Source of the DNA: Planctomycetota bacterium
GTDB taxonomy: Bacteria; Planctomycetota; Planctomycetia; Pirellulales; Pirellulaceae
DNA length: 51,949 nt
Direction of reading: 5' to 3'
Assembly (NCBI GenBank): GCA_026692885.1
Contig: JAPLNJ010001211.1
Location: forward strand, 1 to 51,949
Part shown: piece after piece, positions 17,452 to 25,185 of the stretch
Position numbering within the stretch: the stretch's first letter is position 1
Layout of the letters: each line of letters opens with the position of its first letter
The notes under the pieces: generated by a model
Told to the model about the DNA's origin: nothing
What the model saw: the letters and a program-made list of their open reading frames with translations, nothing else
Databases searched by the model: none
Program-made: the position numbers and the translations under genes

Positions 17452-19200
17452 ATGATCGCTCGGATTACCCTCGGCCTGTTTGTGTTGTCGCTCGTCGCGT
17501 CGGCCAGAGCGGCCGAGCCATTGCGGTACAAGTGGCAACCGGACCAGCAGTTCGTCTACGAGCTTCAGATCACCGTCGATCTGCCGACCAAGGTCGAGAC
17601 CATGCAAGGAACGATTGCGTACCAAGTAAAGTCGGTGGATTCCCCGCTCCGGATCGGCTATCGGGGTGGTCTGAAGACATCGTCAAAGGACAAACCAGGG
17701 CGGTCCTCCGCGCCGGCCTCTCCATCCCGCAGACCGGGTCCTCCACACCCGGACCCGTTCGGAGGCAGGATGCTCGGCCCAGGCGGTCGCTTGGCACAGC
17801 CGGCGAACCAGTTACAGGGACTCACAACAACGACCAATCAAATCTCGTTGACTCCTATGGGCGAGATCCTGGAATTGCAGGGCAGTTCCCAGTTGCCGTA
17901 TCTGCTCGGCAATCTCTCGCTGATGGTCATCGAACCTCTGCCGGATCAAGATCGACCGTCTTGGAGCGTGGAGGGAGGCGTAGTAATCAAGGAGAAGGGC
18001 CAGCAGGGCGGCCCAGCGCGGCCGTTTGGCCATCCGTTGTCGCAGCCCACGGGAGGTGGCAAGCCCGAAAAAACCACATCGGGGAGCCGCTCTTCGTCCT
18101 TCACTCGAGAAAGCGAATCGGGAGACAACGTCATATTCAAGAAGACTTTCCGGCTTGAGTCACCTGGAGATACGCAGAGCATTGCCGTCGAGGGTGAGGG
18201 ACGCTGGACCTTCAATCGCAAATTGGGCATGTCCGAATCGCTGGACTTTTCCCAGCGATTGACCGTGAAGGAGAAGAACGTCTCGTTCGCGATTCCCCTA
18301 ACGATCAAGTATCACCGCCTGTCTGAAGACGAACTCGCAAAGACCGAGTACAACGAAGCCCGCCCCGTTCAGAGAAAGGGACTGTGGATCACGTATGACA
18401 CGCCGCTGCCGACAGGACTCGTCGTCGCTGCGAATCGGTTCCGGCAGCCGGAGACTACGTATTATCCGGCCGAAGTGGTCGCGATTCTGGATAATGGATT
18501 GGTCAAAGTTAAGTACCGACCTGGGATTGAGACGGAAGACCGACTTCGCGAGGACATATTCCTCGCGCCACCCGACGTGGACCAGCCGCGCTTGGATGCC
18601 ACACAACTGACGGCCCTTCAGGCATACCGCGATGAGGTCCAGCGGTCATTGGGTTCGTCACCGGCGGAAGCCACCAAGAAGGAACGACTGAATTTGGCCT
18701 ACCGTGACGGCAATGACCCGCTGCCGGAAACTGGGGCGCCGGTTACGAATCAGACGCCGCTGCCGAAGTACCTCGTAGTGGCCGCGAAACGAAAGAACCA
18801 GTGGTACCAAGCACATGTATCGCAAACATTGCCGGACGGACGGATCGCCGTGAGATTCTCCGGCGCGGAAAAAGATGCGACAGTGGCTCGGTCGGACTTG
18901 CAGCTTCCTCCCGCCGACGTCAAGCAACCGAATGTGCCGCTGACCGGCGCGTCGCCTACGAGCAGTGGGGCGCCGGCAACATCAGGCAATGCGGGGGCGG
19001 TGTTTCGTACCTGGACTGACACGACGGGACAGTTCTCGATCGAGGCCAAGTTCGTCGCCGAAGATGGCGACAAGGTTCGATTGGTGAACAAGGACGGCAA
19101 GGAGCTCAAGATGCCGCTCGCCAAGCTGCGGGAGTCGGACCGCAAGTACGTGGAGTCTCTACGCCAACCGGCAGCAGTCAACCCATTTACACCTCAATAA
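17452..19200 (+). CDS. Secreted SHD1-domain protein
   Basis: A 582-residue protein. ATG 17452 gives a signal peptide (MIARITLGLFVLSLVASARA) and has AGGAA upstream, while the in-frame ATG at 17278 lies far ahead without one. The N-terminal part (LRYKWQPDQQFVYELQITVD) resembles planctomycete secreted domains that start with the same pattern. A low-complexity Ser/Pro/Gly region lies at about 80-120. The middle has two Tudor/SH3-like repeats (VAANRFRQPETTYYPAEVVA, VVAAKRKNQWYQAHVSQTLP). The last 60 residues form an SHD1 domain (FRTWTDTTGQFSIEAKFVAE, LRESDRKYVESL). SHD1 is very common in planctomycetes and probably binds protein or peptide partners at the cell surface. The exact role is unknown. 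Confidence 0.75.
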   Translation: MIARITLGLFVLSLVASARAAEPLRYKWQPDQQFVYELQITVDLPTKVETMQGTIAYQVKSVDSPLRIGYRGGLKTSSKDKPGRSSAPASPSRRPGPPHPDPFGGRMLGPGGRLAQPANQLQGLTTTTNQISLTPMGEILELQGSSQLPYLLGNLSLMVIEPLPDQDRPSWSVEGGVVIKEKGQQGGPARPFGHPLSQPTGGGKPEKTTSGSRSSSFTRESESGDNVIFKKTFRLESPGDTQSIAVEGEGRWTFNRKLGMSESLDFSQRLTVKEKNVSFAIPLTIKYHRLSEDELAKTEYNEARPVQRKGLWITYDTPLPTGLVVAANRFRQPETTYYPAEVVAILDNGLVKVKYRPGIETEDRLREDIFLAPPDVDQPRLDATQLTALQAYRDEVQRSLGSSPAEATKKERLNLAYRDGNDPLPETGAPVTNQTPLPKYLVVAAKRKNQWYQAHVSQTLPDGRIAVRFSGAEKDATVARSDLQLPPADVKQPNVPLTGASPTSSGAPATSGNAGAVFRTWTDTTGQFSIEAKFVAEDGDKVRLVNKDGKELKMPLAKLRESDRKYVESLRQPAAVNPFTPQ

Positions 19201-19332
19201 GCATCCGTTCATGCAATCACGCCTGAAGCCCGGCGGCCCCTCTCTGCATAGCCGGACTTCGACTCTGCGCTTGGCTCGAGCACCGTCTCGCACCGTTCCC
19301 CGTTCCCATGCGAACGTGACCCGCTTCACACG

Positions 19333-19626
19333 GGTGCCCCAGTTGTCATCCCGGACAACAACGGAACCAAGCGGTTAGGCGAACTGAACTGCTGCTGGTA
19401 TCCTGCCACGCGACTGCATGGGCTGGGCACCTGGAGCGTGCCGTTGAAGGCCGGCTTCCACGAGATCAAGATCGTGTACATCGACTTCCGCATGGACGGC
19501 CCGCAACGGCTGAACCAGGTGGCAGGCGTTCGCGACTGCGTGTGGAGCGGCGAGCGGCCTGCGTTGCTGATCTCAGGACCGAACCTCCCGCGCCAGCCGA
19601 TTCCAGCCGCATGGCTTTGGCACTGA
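19333..19626 (+). pseudogene. PA14-like domain fragment
   Basis: An open stretch from 19333 to a stop at 19624 reads VVIPDNNGTKRLGELNCCWY, TRLHGLGTWSVPLKAGFHE, IKIVYIDFRMDGPQRLN, ending SGPNLPRQPIPAAWLWH. The LKAGFHEIKIVYID pattern is that of PA14 domains found at the end of planctomycete sugar-binding or haem-domain proteins. No N-terminal part, signal or ribosome binding site. It is the tail of a lost gene. Confidence 0.5.
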
Positions 19627-19696
19627 TGAGGGACATCGGCATTAGATCAAGCGGCCGTCGGCGTGCAGTCTTCAAGTTCCACTTGAAATCTGCACG

Positions 19697-20249
19697 CTGA
19701 GGGTCTATTCCCTCGCGGGCCGCACCGCCGTCCTCACGCTGCTGCCGTTCGCCTGGGACGAACTCCGCCACTACCAACCCGCGCTCGCTCCGTTCGAACT
19801 CATCGTGCAGGGCTGCTTCCCGCGACTGCACGAGGACCGGCTGCAGTCCGACCGGTTTTTCAACAGCTACATCCAAACGACGCCGAGCGGGATGTCCGGG
19901 CGCTGATCAATCTCAAGGACCTGCGGCGCTTCCAGCAGTTCCTGGTCCTCTTGGCCGGCCGGGTTGGGCAATTGCTCACTATCGGGACTCACGCGGGAAC
20001 GAAGTGGACCTGCTGATCCGGGAAGGCGCGACGCTGACCCCGGTCGAAATCAAGTCGGCGGCGACGTTCAGCGACGAGTTCCACACGGGCATCCACCGCT
20101 TCCGAGAAACCGTGGGCGGCAAGGCCTCGGGCGGGGCGATTCTCTACGACGGTCCGGATGCGTTTCACTTCAAGGAAGCCCGTGTGTTCAATCCGCTGAC
20201 GCACGCCGGGTTGGATACGTGGTGCCCCCAAACTGGCAATTCAAGGTGA
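19697..20249 (+). pseudogene. DUF4143-type AAA ATPase, internally deleted and frameshifted
   Basis: Three pieces of a DUF4143/AAA-type ATPase gene follow in order: TLLPFAWDELRHYQPALAPF with FPRLHEDRLQSDRFFNSYIQ (frame 1), then, after a probable one-base loss near 19880, ERDVRALINLKDLRRFQQFL with LVLLAGRVGQLL, then HYRDSRGNEVDLLIREGATL with TPVEIKSAATFSDEF. The last piece holds the C-terminal nuclease-like motif (EVDLLI...VEIKSA) of this family. The N-terminal ATPase with its Walker motifs is absent, and the segment between VGQLL and HYRDS is missing. Clearly dead. Confidence 0.6.
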
Positions 20250-20435
20250 ACCCTTCTCGGTTCCGATACACATGATCCGCCCATCGACGAGCGGCACCAG
20301 CACATCGCCAGCCCGCGTCAAGGATAAACCGCCGAACACTGGCTGTGCCGGCAGTTTGACATCCCACAGCAGGAACCGGTCGGTCCGATTCACGGCCACC
20401 ACATGGAAGTCGCCCGTGCGACCGCTCACGAACAC
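20241..20435 (-). pseudogene. C-terminal fragment of a PQQ-type beta-propeller gene
   Basis: Minus-strand reading gives MFVSGRTGDFHVVAVNRTDR, then PAQPVFGGLSLTRAGDVLVP, LVDGRIMCIGTE and a stop. The pattern of Ala/Gly-rich blades fits the C-terminal end of a PQQ-like propeller protein. A second fragment of the same kind lies at 21291-21653, upstream on the same strand, with two intact genes between, so both may be parts of one broken gene. Confidence 0.5.
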
Positions 20436-20506
20436 GCCCGACAGCTAATGTCTTGCCGCAACCGTAGCAGGCGGGTGTCGGCAGCTGCCGGAAGCTCGGG
20501 CGGCTG

Positions 20507-20956
20507 TCAGAACCGCGTCACCGCCTCGGGACCGTCCAGCGTCACACAGAGGTGTGCCAGCCAGTCCATGCCCAGCACCGCTAGGCTTGTGGGCCTCCCG
20601 GACTTCGGATGAGCAAACGGGTGAATAAGGAGCACGTCCATCGGCTCGAAGGTGATCGTCTCGGACTGTTTCTGGTTCGTGGCCAGGGACCAGCCGACGC
20701 GGTGCTGCCAAGCGTTAAGATCCAACCCAAACCACCGGACCTTCGTTGGACGCCCTACGTCGATATCCCGGATGCCGGCAATGCGCGCGTAGTCGCCCGT
20801 GAATGCGGTCCAGAGCGTGCCCGTGTCGGCAGTCGCGTGGAAGAACACCGAGTTCAACGGTCCCACCGGTGATTGGAGCTTGACCGCGAGCCGCACGCGC
20901 CATGTCGCTGGCTTGACGCCGTCCGGCGATGGTTGCGGGGTCCACGGGATGATCAT
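20507..20956 (-). CDS. Small protein with a DTG motif, possibly retropepsin-like
   Basis: A 149-residue protein. Near the N-terminus the stretch FFHATADTGTLWTAFTGDYA places a D-T-G at 44-46, and the C-terminus has LAVLGMDWLAHLCVTLDG; this pair is the pattern of retropepsin-like aspartic proteases, where DTG is followed by a LGMD-like strand. Catalytic activity is therefore possible but not shown, and many bacterial members are annotated only as hypothetical. The gene overlaps the preceding one by four bases (ATGA), so the two are translationally coupled. Its C-terminus is not clearly truncated, but the downstream bases soon enter a PQQ fragment. Confidence 0.55.
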   Translation of the reverse strand: MIIPWTPQPSPDGVKPATWRVRLAVKLQSPVGPLNSVFFHATADTGTLWTAFTGDYARIAGIRDIDVGRPTKVRWFGLDLNAWQHRVGWSLATNQKQSETITFEPMDVLLIHPFAHPKSGRPTSLAVLGMDWLAHLCVTLDGPEAVTRF

Positions 20957-21198
20957 TTCCAGTCCAGCTCCTCGCCGGGAGCCGGAATTCGGTCGACCAG
21001 CAGCGTTTCCTCAGGGCACGTCAACTGAATTTGATCTTGCAGACGTGGCAAGTCGTCGTCGAACAAACGTACGGAGCGACCGGCTAAGGCGACCCATTTC
21101 CCAGCGTAGTCCCGCTGCAAGTTGCCCCAATTCGTGGCCAGAAAATCCGCGCTCTCGCTGAGCAAGGAGTCGGTGCCTGGTGGGTGTTTGGTGGTCAT
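20953..21198 (-). CDS. DUF5678-like small protein coupled to the DTG-motif protein
   Basis: An 81-residue protein started at ATG 21198 with GGAGGG nearby upstream; the ORF is open further up, but that part has no sense. It shows the pattern seen in DUF5678-type proteins: FLATNWGNLQRDYAGKWVAL, then a short polar segment and a C-terminal LVDRIPAPGEEL. Function of the family is unknown. The stop overlaps the ATG of the next gene. Together they form a two-gene unit with the look of a small accessory pair of the antitoxin-plus-partner kind, inferred only from the layout. Confidence 0.6.
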   Translation of the reverse strand: MTTKHPPGTDSLLSESADFLATNWGNLQRDYAGKWVALAGRSVRLFDDDLPRLQDQIQLTCPEETLLVDRIPAPGEELDWK

Positions 21199-21290
21199 GG
21201 GAGACCCTCCCGATTTTTCGCAAAGGATGTGGTTCCTGCTCTTGGTAGCAAACAGGCTCCACAGCGAGATTCTACGCATTCCGCCCAGGT

Positions 21291-21653
21291 TTATCCAGAT
21301 GTGATGCTACGGAGATCGCGGCGGGCACGGGAACCACCTTGTCCTTCATCGGGGTTCAGAACCAAGACGCCGCCGCCGTCTTTCAGGAATAGCCGGTCAG
21401 GCGTCGCCACCACCAAAGAGGCGCTCTCCCCAAAGTCGTTGGCGATCGGCCTGCGCCACAAGACCTGTTCGTTGTACGCGCTGCGGGCCACCAGTTCATG
21501 AGGCAAGCCCGAGGGATGCTGAAAGACGCTGCTCTGTGCCGTAAACATCCGGCCAGCGGATACGACGTGGATATCCCAATGGCCGCCGTAGTACGGCTTG
21601 CCGGTCCACTGCAGTTCGCAAGGAACGCCGGAGAAGGCCGTGTCGAGCGACAC
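21291..21653 (-). pseudogene. Fragment of a PQQ-type beta-propeller gene
   Basis: Minus-strand reading: LQWTGKPYYGGHWDIHVVSA, RMFTAQSSVFQHPSGLPHEL, then a blade ending SLVVATPDRLFLKDGGGVLV and LNPDEGQ, after which sense is lost. No signal peptide; the frame begins in sequence that belongs to other remnants. It probably belongs to the same broken gene as the piece at 20241-20435. Confidence 0.45.
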
Positions 21654-21700
21654 CAGATTCCCGTCCGCAGCGTGCAGACGCTTCGAGAATTGGGCCGCCT

Positions 21701-21868
21701 GTGATTGTCGTTAGCAACAGTTCGCCGATCATGAATTTGGCGGCGGTCGGAGAACTCGACCTCCTGCGAGCGCTCTACGGACGTCTGATCATTCCCCAGG
21801 CCGTCTACGAGGAGATTGCCATCGCAGGCAAAGGCCGGCCCGGTGCCAGCGACGTGGAGGTAGCGTGA
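21701..21868 (+). pseudogene. N-terminal half of a DUF3368-type PIN protein
   Basis: A 55-codon frame from GTG 21701: VIVVSNSSPIMNLAAVGEL, then LRALYGRLIIPQAVYEEIA, ending in an abrupt stop at 21866. SNSSPI and the QAVYEE block are the N-terminal signature of DUF3368-type PIN proteins, which are toxin-like ribonucleases. The second half with the other acidic residues is missing. Confidence 0.6.
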
Positions 21869-22043
21869 AGGTCTGAGCCTAGCCGACGTCTCGGCGCGGA
21901 CGGGGATTGACCGGGGGAACGTGAGCAAACTGGGGCAGAACGCCGACAACATCGAACTCAACACGCTGGTGCGGCTCGCCGATGCGCTGGCCTACGACGT
22001 CGTGGTCGACATCAAGAAGCGTCCCCTGCCTGCGAAGGGCTAG
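21867..22043 (+). pseudogene. Headless XRE-family helix-turn-helix regulator
   Basis: The frame beginning at the end of the PIN remnant reads LSLADVSARTGIDRGNVSKL, NIELNTLVRLADALAYDVVV, DIKKRPLPAKG and stops at 22041. This is the recognition-helix half of an XRE-type DNA-binding domain. No start codon is present and the first helix is missing. It probably belonged to a toxin-antitoxin regulator distinct from the PIN gene next to it. Confidence 0.6.
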
Positions 22044-22132
22044 CGGCCTATCTTCCTTTCCTCCGCTCCCGTATTCCGCCTAAGGCCGTTTCTTCCCTCG
22101 GCGCGGCCAATCTGCTCACAGCTCTTCAGCTT

Positions 22133-22360
22133 CTAAGGGGCCGTCCAGGGGACGTTCTCCACCTGCCCTTCCGTTCGCCTACGCAGTCTGTTGCTATAAG
22201 TTCCGTCATAGTTGCAGAGCCGCAGAATGGCCAACTCCAGACACCATAGCCCTGCACGCCAAGCGTCGTAGTAGGTATCGGCATATTTGTCCCGATTCGT
22301 CTTGTCAGGATGGACCAGAGAGTTACGGATCTCTGTCAGAGCGTGAGGATGGGCCAGGGA
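22133..22360 (-). pseudogene. C-terminal fragment of a HEPN-domain protein (ApeA-like)
   Basis: On the minus strand: PHALTEIRNSLVHPDKTNRD, YYDAWRAGLWCLELAILRL, ending YSNRLRRRTEGQVENVPW. RNSLVH gives the R-x4-H motif of HEPN ribonuclease domains, and the flanking pattern fits the C-terminal end of ApeA-type proteins, which are abortive-infection enzymes. The N-terminal part is missing; the frame beyond about 22360 runs antisense to a GH95 remnant. It is the leftover of a defence gene. Confidence 0.55.
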
Positions 22361-22364
22361 GCCG

Positions 22365-22978
22365 ATGTCGCGACATCCGGAGACGACCAAAGACTGGATC
22401 GCCAAAGCACAGCAGTTGGTGGATGCCGGGAAATACAGGGAAGCCCATGAGCTGTACGAGTCCCATATCATCATGGCGGACGCCCCTGAAATCGGCTCCT
22501 ACCAGACCATGGGCGATCTCTGGATCCAGCAGGTGGGCATGGCGGCGTCGCAATCCAAGGGATACCGACGCGCCCTGGACGTGGCGACGGGCCTGGTGAC
22601 AGTGACCCAGCCGCTGGCGGATGGGTCGATCCTCACCGAACAGGCGATCTCCTCGGCGGTGGATGACTGCATCGCCATCCGGCTCACTTCGACTGCGGCC
22701 CATGGGCTTGACTTCGATGTGAGCGTCACCCACCCGATCGCGAAATTACCTGCTGGTGTCTTCGTCACGCCCCGGATCGTTGCCGATCAACCTGCAAAGG
22801 ATTTGGGCGGACCAGTCGAAAAATCCTTGGAATATGCCCGCTGTTTCGACGGGGACACGGCTTTGAAGGCACTTGACATCCTGGCCGCCCGGCCATCACC
22901 TATTTGGCGATAACCGCTGCCAGTTGGATCAGAACTTCGGTTTGGTCGCGGCTGTCGTGGAGATGTTGCTGCAAAGTC
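22365..22978 (+). pseudogene. GH95 alpha-fucosidase remnant with internal deletion
   Basis: The frame 22365-22913 begins in the N-terminal domain of a GH95 enzyme (AKAQQLVDAGKYREAHELYE, APEIGSYQTMGDLWIQQVG, YRRALDVATGLV), then continues IAKLPAGVFV and ends at 22911. A second piece at 22915-22978 gives LDQNFGLVAAVVEMLLQSHD, the GH95 C-terminal signature normally found hundreds of residues further on. The catalytic middle is lost. A signal peptide is absent. Confidence 0.65.
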
Positions 22979-22987
22979 ATGATTCCC

Positions 22988-23068
22988 GGTGGGAAGGACG
23001 ACGGCAGCGACAGCGACGAGCCCGGTGCTCCCGAAGGCAAGAAGCATAAGAAACGGAAGAACAAATGA
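22988..23068 (+). pseudogene. Tail of a charged low-complexity protein
   Basis: Reads GKDDGSDSDEPGAPEGKKH then KKRKNK and stops at 23066, where the stop overlaps the ATG at 23065 of the next gene. The composition resembles the Lys-rich end of the secreted protein at 24004-24375. Only the tail of the gene is present. Confidence 0.35.
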
Positions 23069-23808
23069 CCATGTCCACAAAACATATCCTCGCTTTTCTA
23101 ACCTCCGTGCTGCTGGCGCAGCCCGGTTCGCTTTACGCCGCTGAAGTGGCAAAGCACAAACCCAACATCGTTTTGATTTTCGCGGACGATCTGGGGTTCG
23201 GTGACGTAGGCTGCTACGGCGCGACGAAGGTGGAGCGCCGAACCGAGGCACGCGTGTTGCAAGAGTTGTCGGGCCCGTGGCAAGTCAGCTTCGATCCGAA
23301 ATGGGGCGGCCCCGATAGGCCGGTGCCGTTCGACAAACTCGCTGACTGGAGCAAACGACCCGAACCCGGCATCAAGTACTATTCCGGCACGGCAATCTAC
23401 CGGACACGTTTCACGCTCCATGCTGCATGCACCTTCCTCGACCTCGGCGCGGTGGAAGTGATGGCGCGAGTGAAACTCAACGGCAAAGATTGCGGCATCG
23501 CGTGGAAGCCGCCGTATCGCGTGGACATCACCGACTCCGTCTGCGTGGGTGAAAATGAGTTGGAGATTGACGTCGTCAACCTCTGGATCAACCGTTTGAT
23601 CGGCGACGAACAACTCCCGCTCGACGCCAAGTGGAAGGACTTCGAGACGCTTTTGGATTGGCCCGAGTGGTTCAAGACCGACAAGCCACGCCCATCGGGC
23701 CGGTACACCTTCACGTCCTCCCGGCATTACAAAAAGAACTCACCACTGGCGTCGTCCGGCCTCCTCGGCCCGGTAACGATTCAAGTGAGTAAGAGGACGG
23801 CTCCATGA
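23065..23808 (+). CDS. Chimera: sulfatase N-terminus joined in frame to a GH106-type C-terminal domain
   Basis: A 247-residue reading frame from ATG 23065. Residues 1-28 are a signal peptide; residues 33-56 ([20 protein letters not shown]) are the start of a type I sulfatase, including the Asp pair at 41-42 that binds calcium. At about residue 60 the sequence changes to the last domain of a GH106-like glycoside hydrolase ([68 protein letters not shown]). The intact GH106-like gene at 31280-34627 carries the same terminal domain. The sulfatase CxPSR activation motif and nearly all catalytic parts are missing, so no sulfatase activity is expected. A deletion fused two neighbouring genes, in frame. 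Confidence 0.8.
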   Translation: MTMSTKHILAFLTSVLLAQPGSLYAAEVAKHKPNIVLIFADDLGFGDVGCYGATKVERRTEARVLQELSGPWQVSFDPKWGGPDRPVPFDKLADWSKRPEPGIKYYSGTAIYRTRFTLHAACTFLDLGAVEVMARVKLNGKDCGIAWKPPYRVDITDSVCVGENELEIDVVNLWINRLIGDEQLPLDAKWKDFETLLDWPEWFKTDKPRPSGRYTFTSSRHYKKNSPLASSGLLGPVTIQVSKRTAP

Positions 23809-23927
23809 AACACGCCTTTCTTGCCGGTAAGCCCGCTGAATTCGGCTATCTTGTGGCGTATTTGTCGGTCGAAAGAGACTCCCGGAGACCACATCGCGGC
23901 TCCCGATCAAGAGAAGTCGTGTCCTAA
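23805..23927 (+). other. Short open frame overlapping the chimera's stop
   Basis: A 40-codon frame ([20 protein letters not shown] and on) starts with an ATGA overlap at the end of the chimera, as a coupled downstream gene would. Beyond a few residues it looks like nothing known. Possibly the head of a truncated gene. Confidence 0.25.
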
Positions 23928-24003
23928 TTCGTGAGACTGCTGCTATTTCTTGGTTAGTAGTGTGCAGCTTCCCATGTTCCCAAACAAGTCAGGAGAGATC
24001 ACA

Positions 24004-24375
24004 ATGCGCAGCATCGGTCGAATCGGAGTGGTGACACTTGTCCTCGCGGTCGCCTTGGCGTTCGTCAGTTCCCCGGCATTTGCCAAAGGCAAGAAAAATA
24101 AAGGGACCCACGCGACCGGAGGCAAGGTGACGGCCGTGGAGACGGGTTCAGTTACCCTCCAGACCAAGAAACAGGGATCCAAGCAGTTCACCCTGACGGA
24201 CGCCACGAAGTACGAAAAGGCCAGCAAGGATCCAGCTCAACCTGCCACGCCGGCGACGTTGGCAGACGTCAAGGTCGGTCGGCACGTGAAAGTCACGGCG
24301 TCCGCGGGCAAGGCTGAAAAGGTCACGATCGCTGGCGGCAAGGGCAAAGGCAAGTCAGGGAAGAAACACAAGTAG
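24004..24375 (+). CDS. Small secreted Lys/Gly-rich protein
   Basis: A 123-residue protein from ATG 24004 with GGAG upstream. Signal peptide VVTLVLAVALAFVSSPAFA. The mature part, GGKVTAVETGSVTLQTKKQG, TLTDATKYE, LADVKVGRHVKVTASAGKA, resembles the small beta-barrel DUF5666-type proteins of planctomycetes. The ends are strongly basic (KGKKNKG and GKGKGKSGKKHK). Function unknown; a binding role at a negatively charged surface is a guess. Confidence 0.7.
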   Translation: MRSIGRIGVVTLVLAVALAFVSSPAFAKGKKNKGTHATGGKVTAVETGSVTLQTKKQGSKQFTLTDATKYEKASKDPAQPATPATLADVKVGRHVKVTASAGKAEKVTIAGGKGKGKSGKKHK

Positions 24376-24636
24376 CCACGCAAGCGAACCTTGGAGTGCG
24401 TACGATTTGTCGCCGCTTTCTTTCCTTGCCGTTTCGACCTTCTGTGGTGTGGGACGACCAGCGACCTACAGGAGATCAAGTCAACGCGGCGCTCAAGAGA
24501 AAGCCTCGCACCGCTCGGCAGAACGGCGACCGGATACCCTCTGGGTCCGCCGCACTCCAAGGCGTGCTTCGTTTGTTTCAGGTCTTGTCGGCCCCGGCCA
24601 GCACGCCGCGCGCCGACCGGCTCAGGCTGACCAAGC

Positions 24637-25185
24637 ATGAATGGCATCTCGTCGGGACAGGAAGAACTCGACCGGAACAAGCAATTGATGCTGCTGATGA
24701 CGCAGCACCAACGGCGGATCTTTTCGTACATCTACACGCTGGTGCCGGACCGCCACGACGCCGAGGATTTGTTGCAAGAGACCAGCTTGGTCATCTGCGA
24801 GAAGTTCCATGAATTCACGCCCGGTACCGATTTCGTGGCCTGGGCTTGCCAGATCGCCTGGTGGCGAATCCGGGCGGCTCGGCAGAAGTTCGCCCGAGCG
24901 AAAGTGATCTTCGATGAGACCGTCCTGGCCGCGGTGGCCCAAACGGCGGCGGAGCTGAACGCGGAGATTGATGACCGACACGTCGCTCTGGACCGCTGCC
25001 TGAAGAAGTTGCCGCTGAGGGATCGTGAATTGGTGCTGGCACGGTATGAGCCGGGCGGGGGCGCGGAGGCCGCGGCGCGCCGCTCGGGCCGCTCGCTGGC
25101 GGCGGCCTACAAAGCCCTGGGACGGATTCGCAAACTGCTCCTGGACTGCGTCAGCGATCAACTCGCGACGAGCAACGCGCCATGA
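24637..25185 (+). CDS. ECF-type sigma-70 factor
   Basis: A 182-residue sigma factor of the planctomycete ECF type. Region 2 spans about 25-95 (RIFSYIYTLVPDRHDAEDLL, QETSLVICEKFHEF, FVAWACQIAWWRIR); region 4 about 120-175 (DRCLKKLPLRDRELVLARYE, SGRSLAAAYKALGRIRKLLL). No C-terminal extra domain. Its stop overlaps the ATG of the FecR-LamG gene (ATGA), the standard pairing of an ECF factor with its membrane partner. It probably directs transcription of this cluster and distant targets in response to an outside cue. No obvious ribosome binding site precedes ATG 24637. Confidence 0.9.
   Translation: MNGISSGQEELDRNKQLMLLMTQHQRRIFSYIYTLVPDRHDAEDLLQETSLVICEKFHEFTPGTDFVAWACQIAWWRIRAARQKFARAKVIFDETVLAAVAQTAAELNAEIDDRHVALDRCLKKLPLRDRELVLARYEPGGGAEAAARRSGRSLAAAYKALGRIRKLLLDCVSDQLATSNAP

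Noticed and set aside
19697..20249. Functional restriction-type nuclease from the EVDLLI/VEIKSA motif
   Set aside because: The motif belongs to a DUF4143 remnant that lacks its ATPase part and has a frame break.
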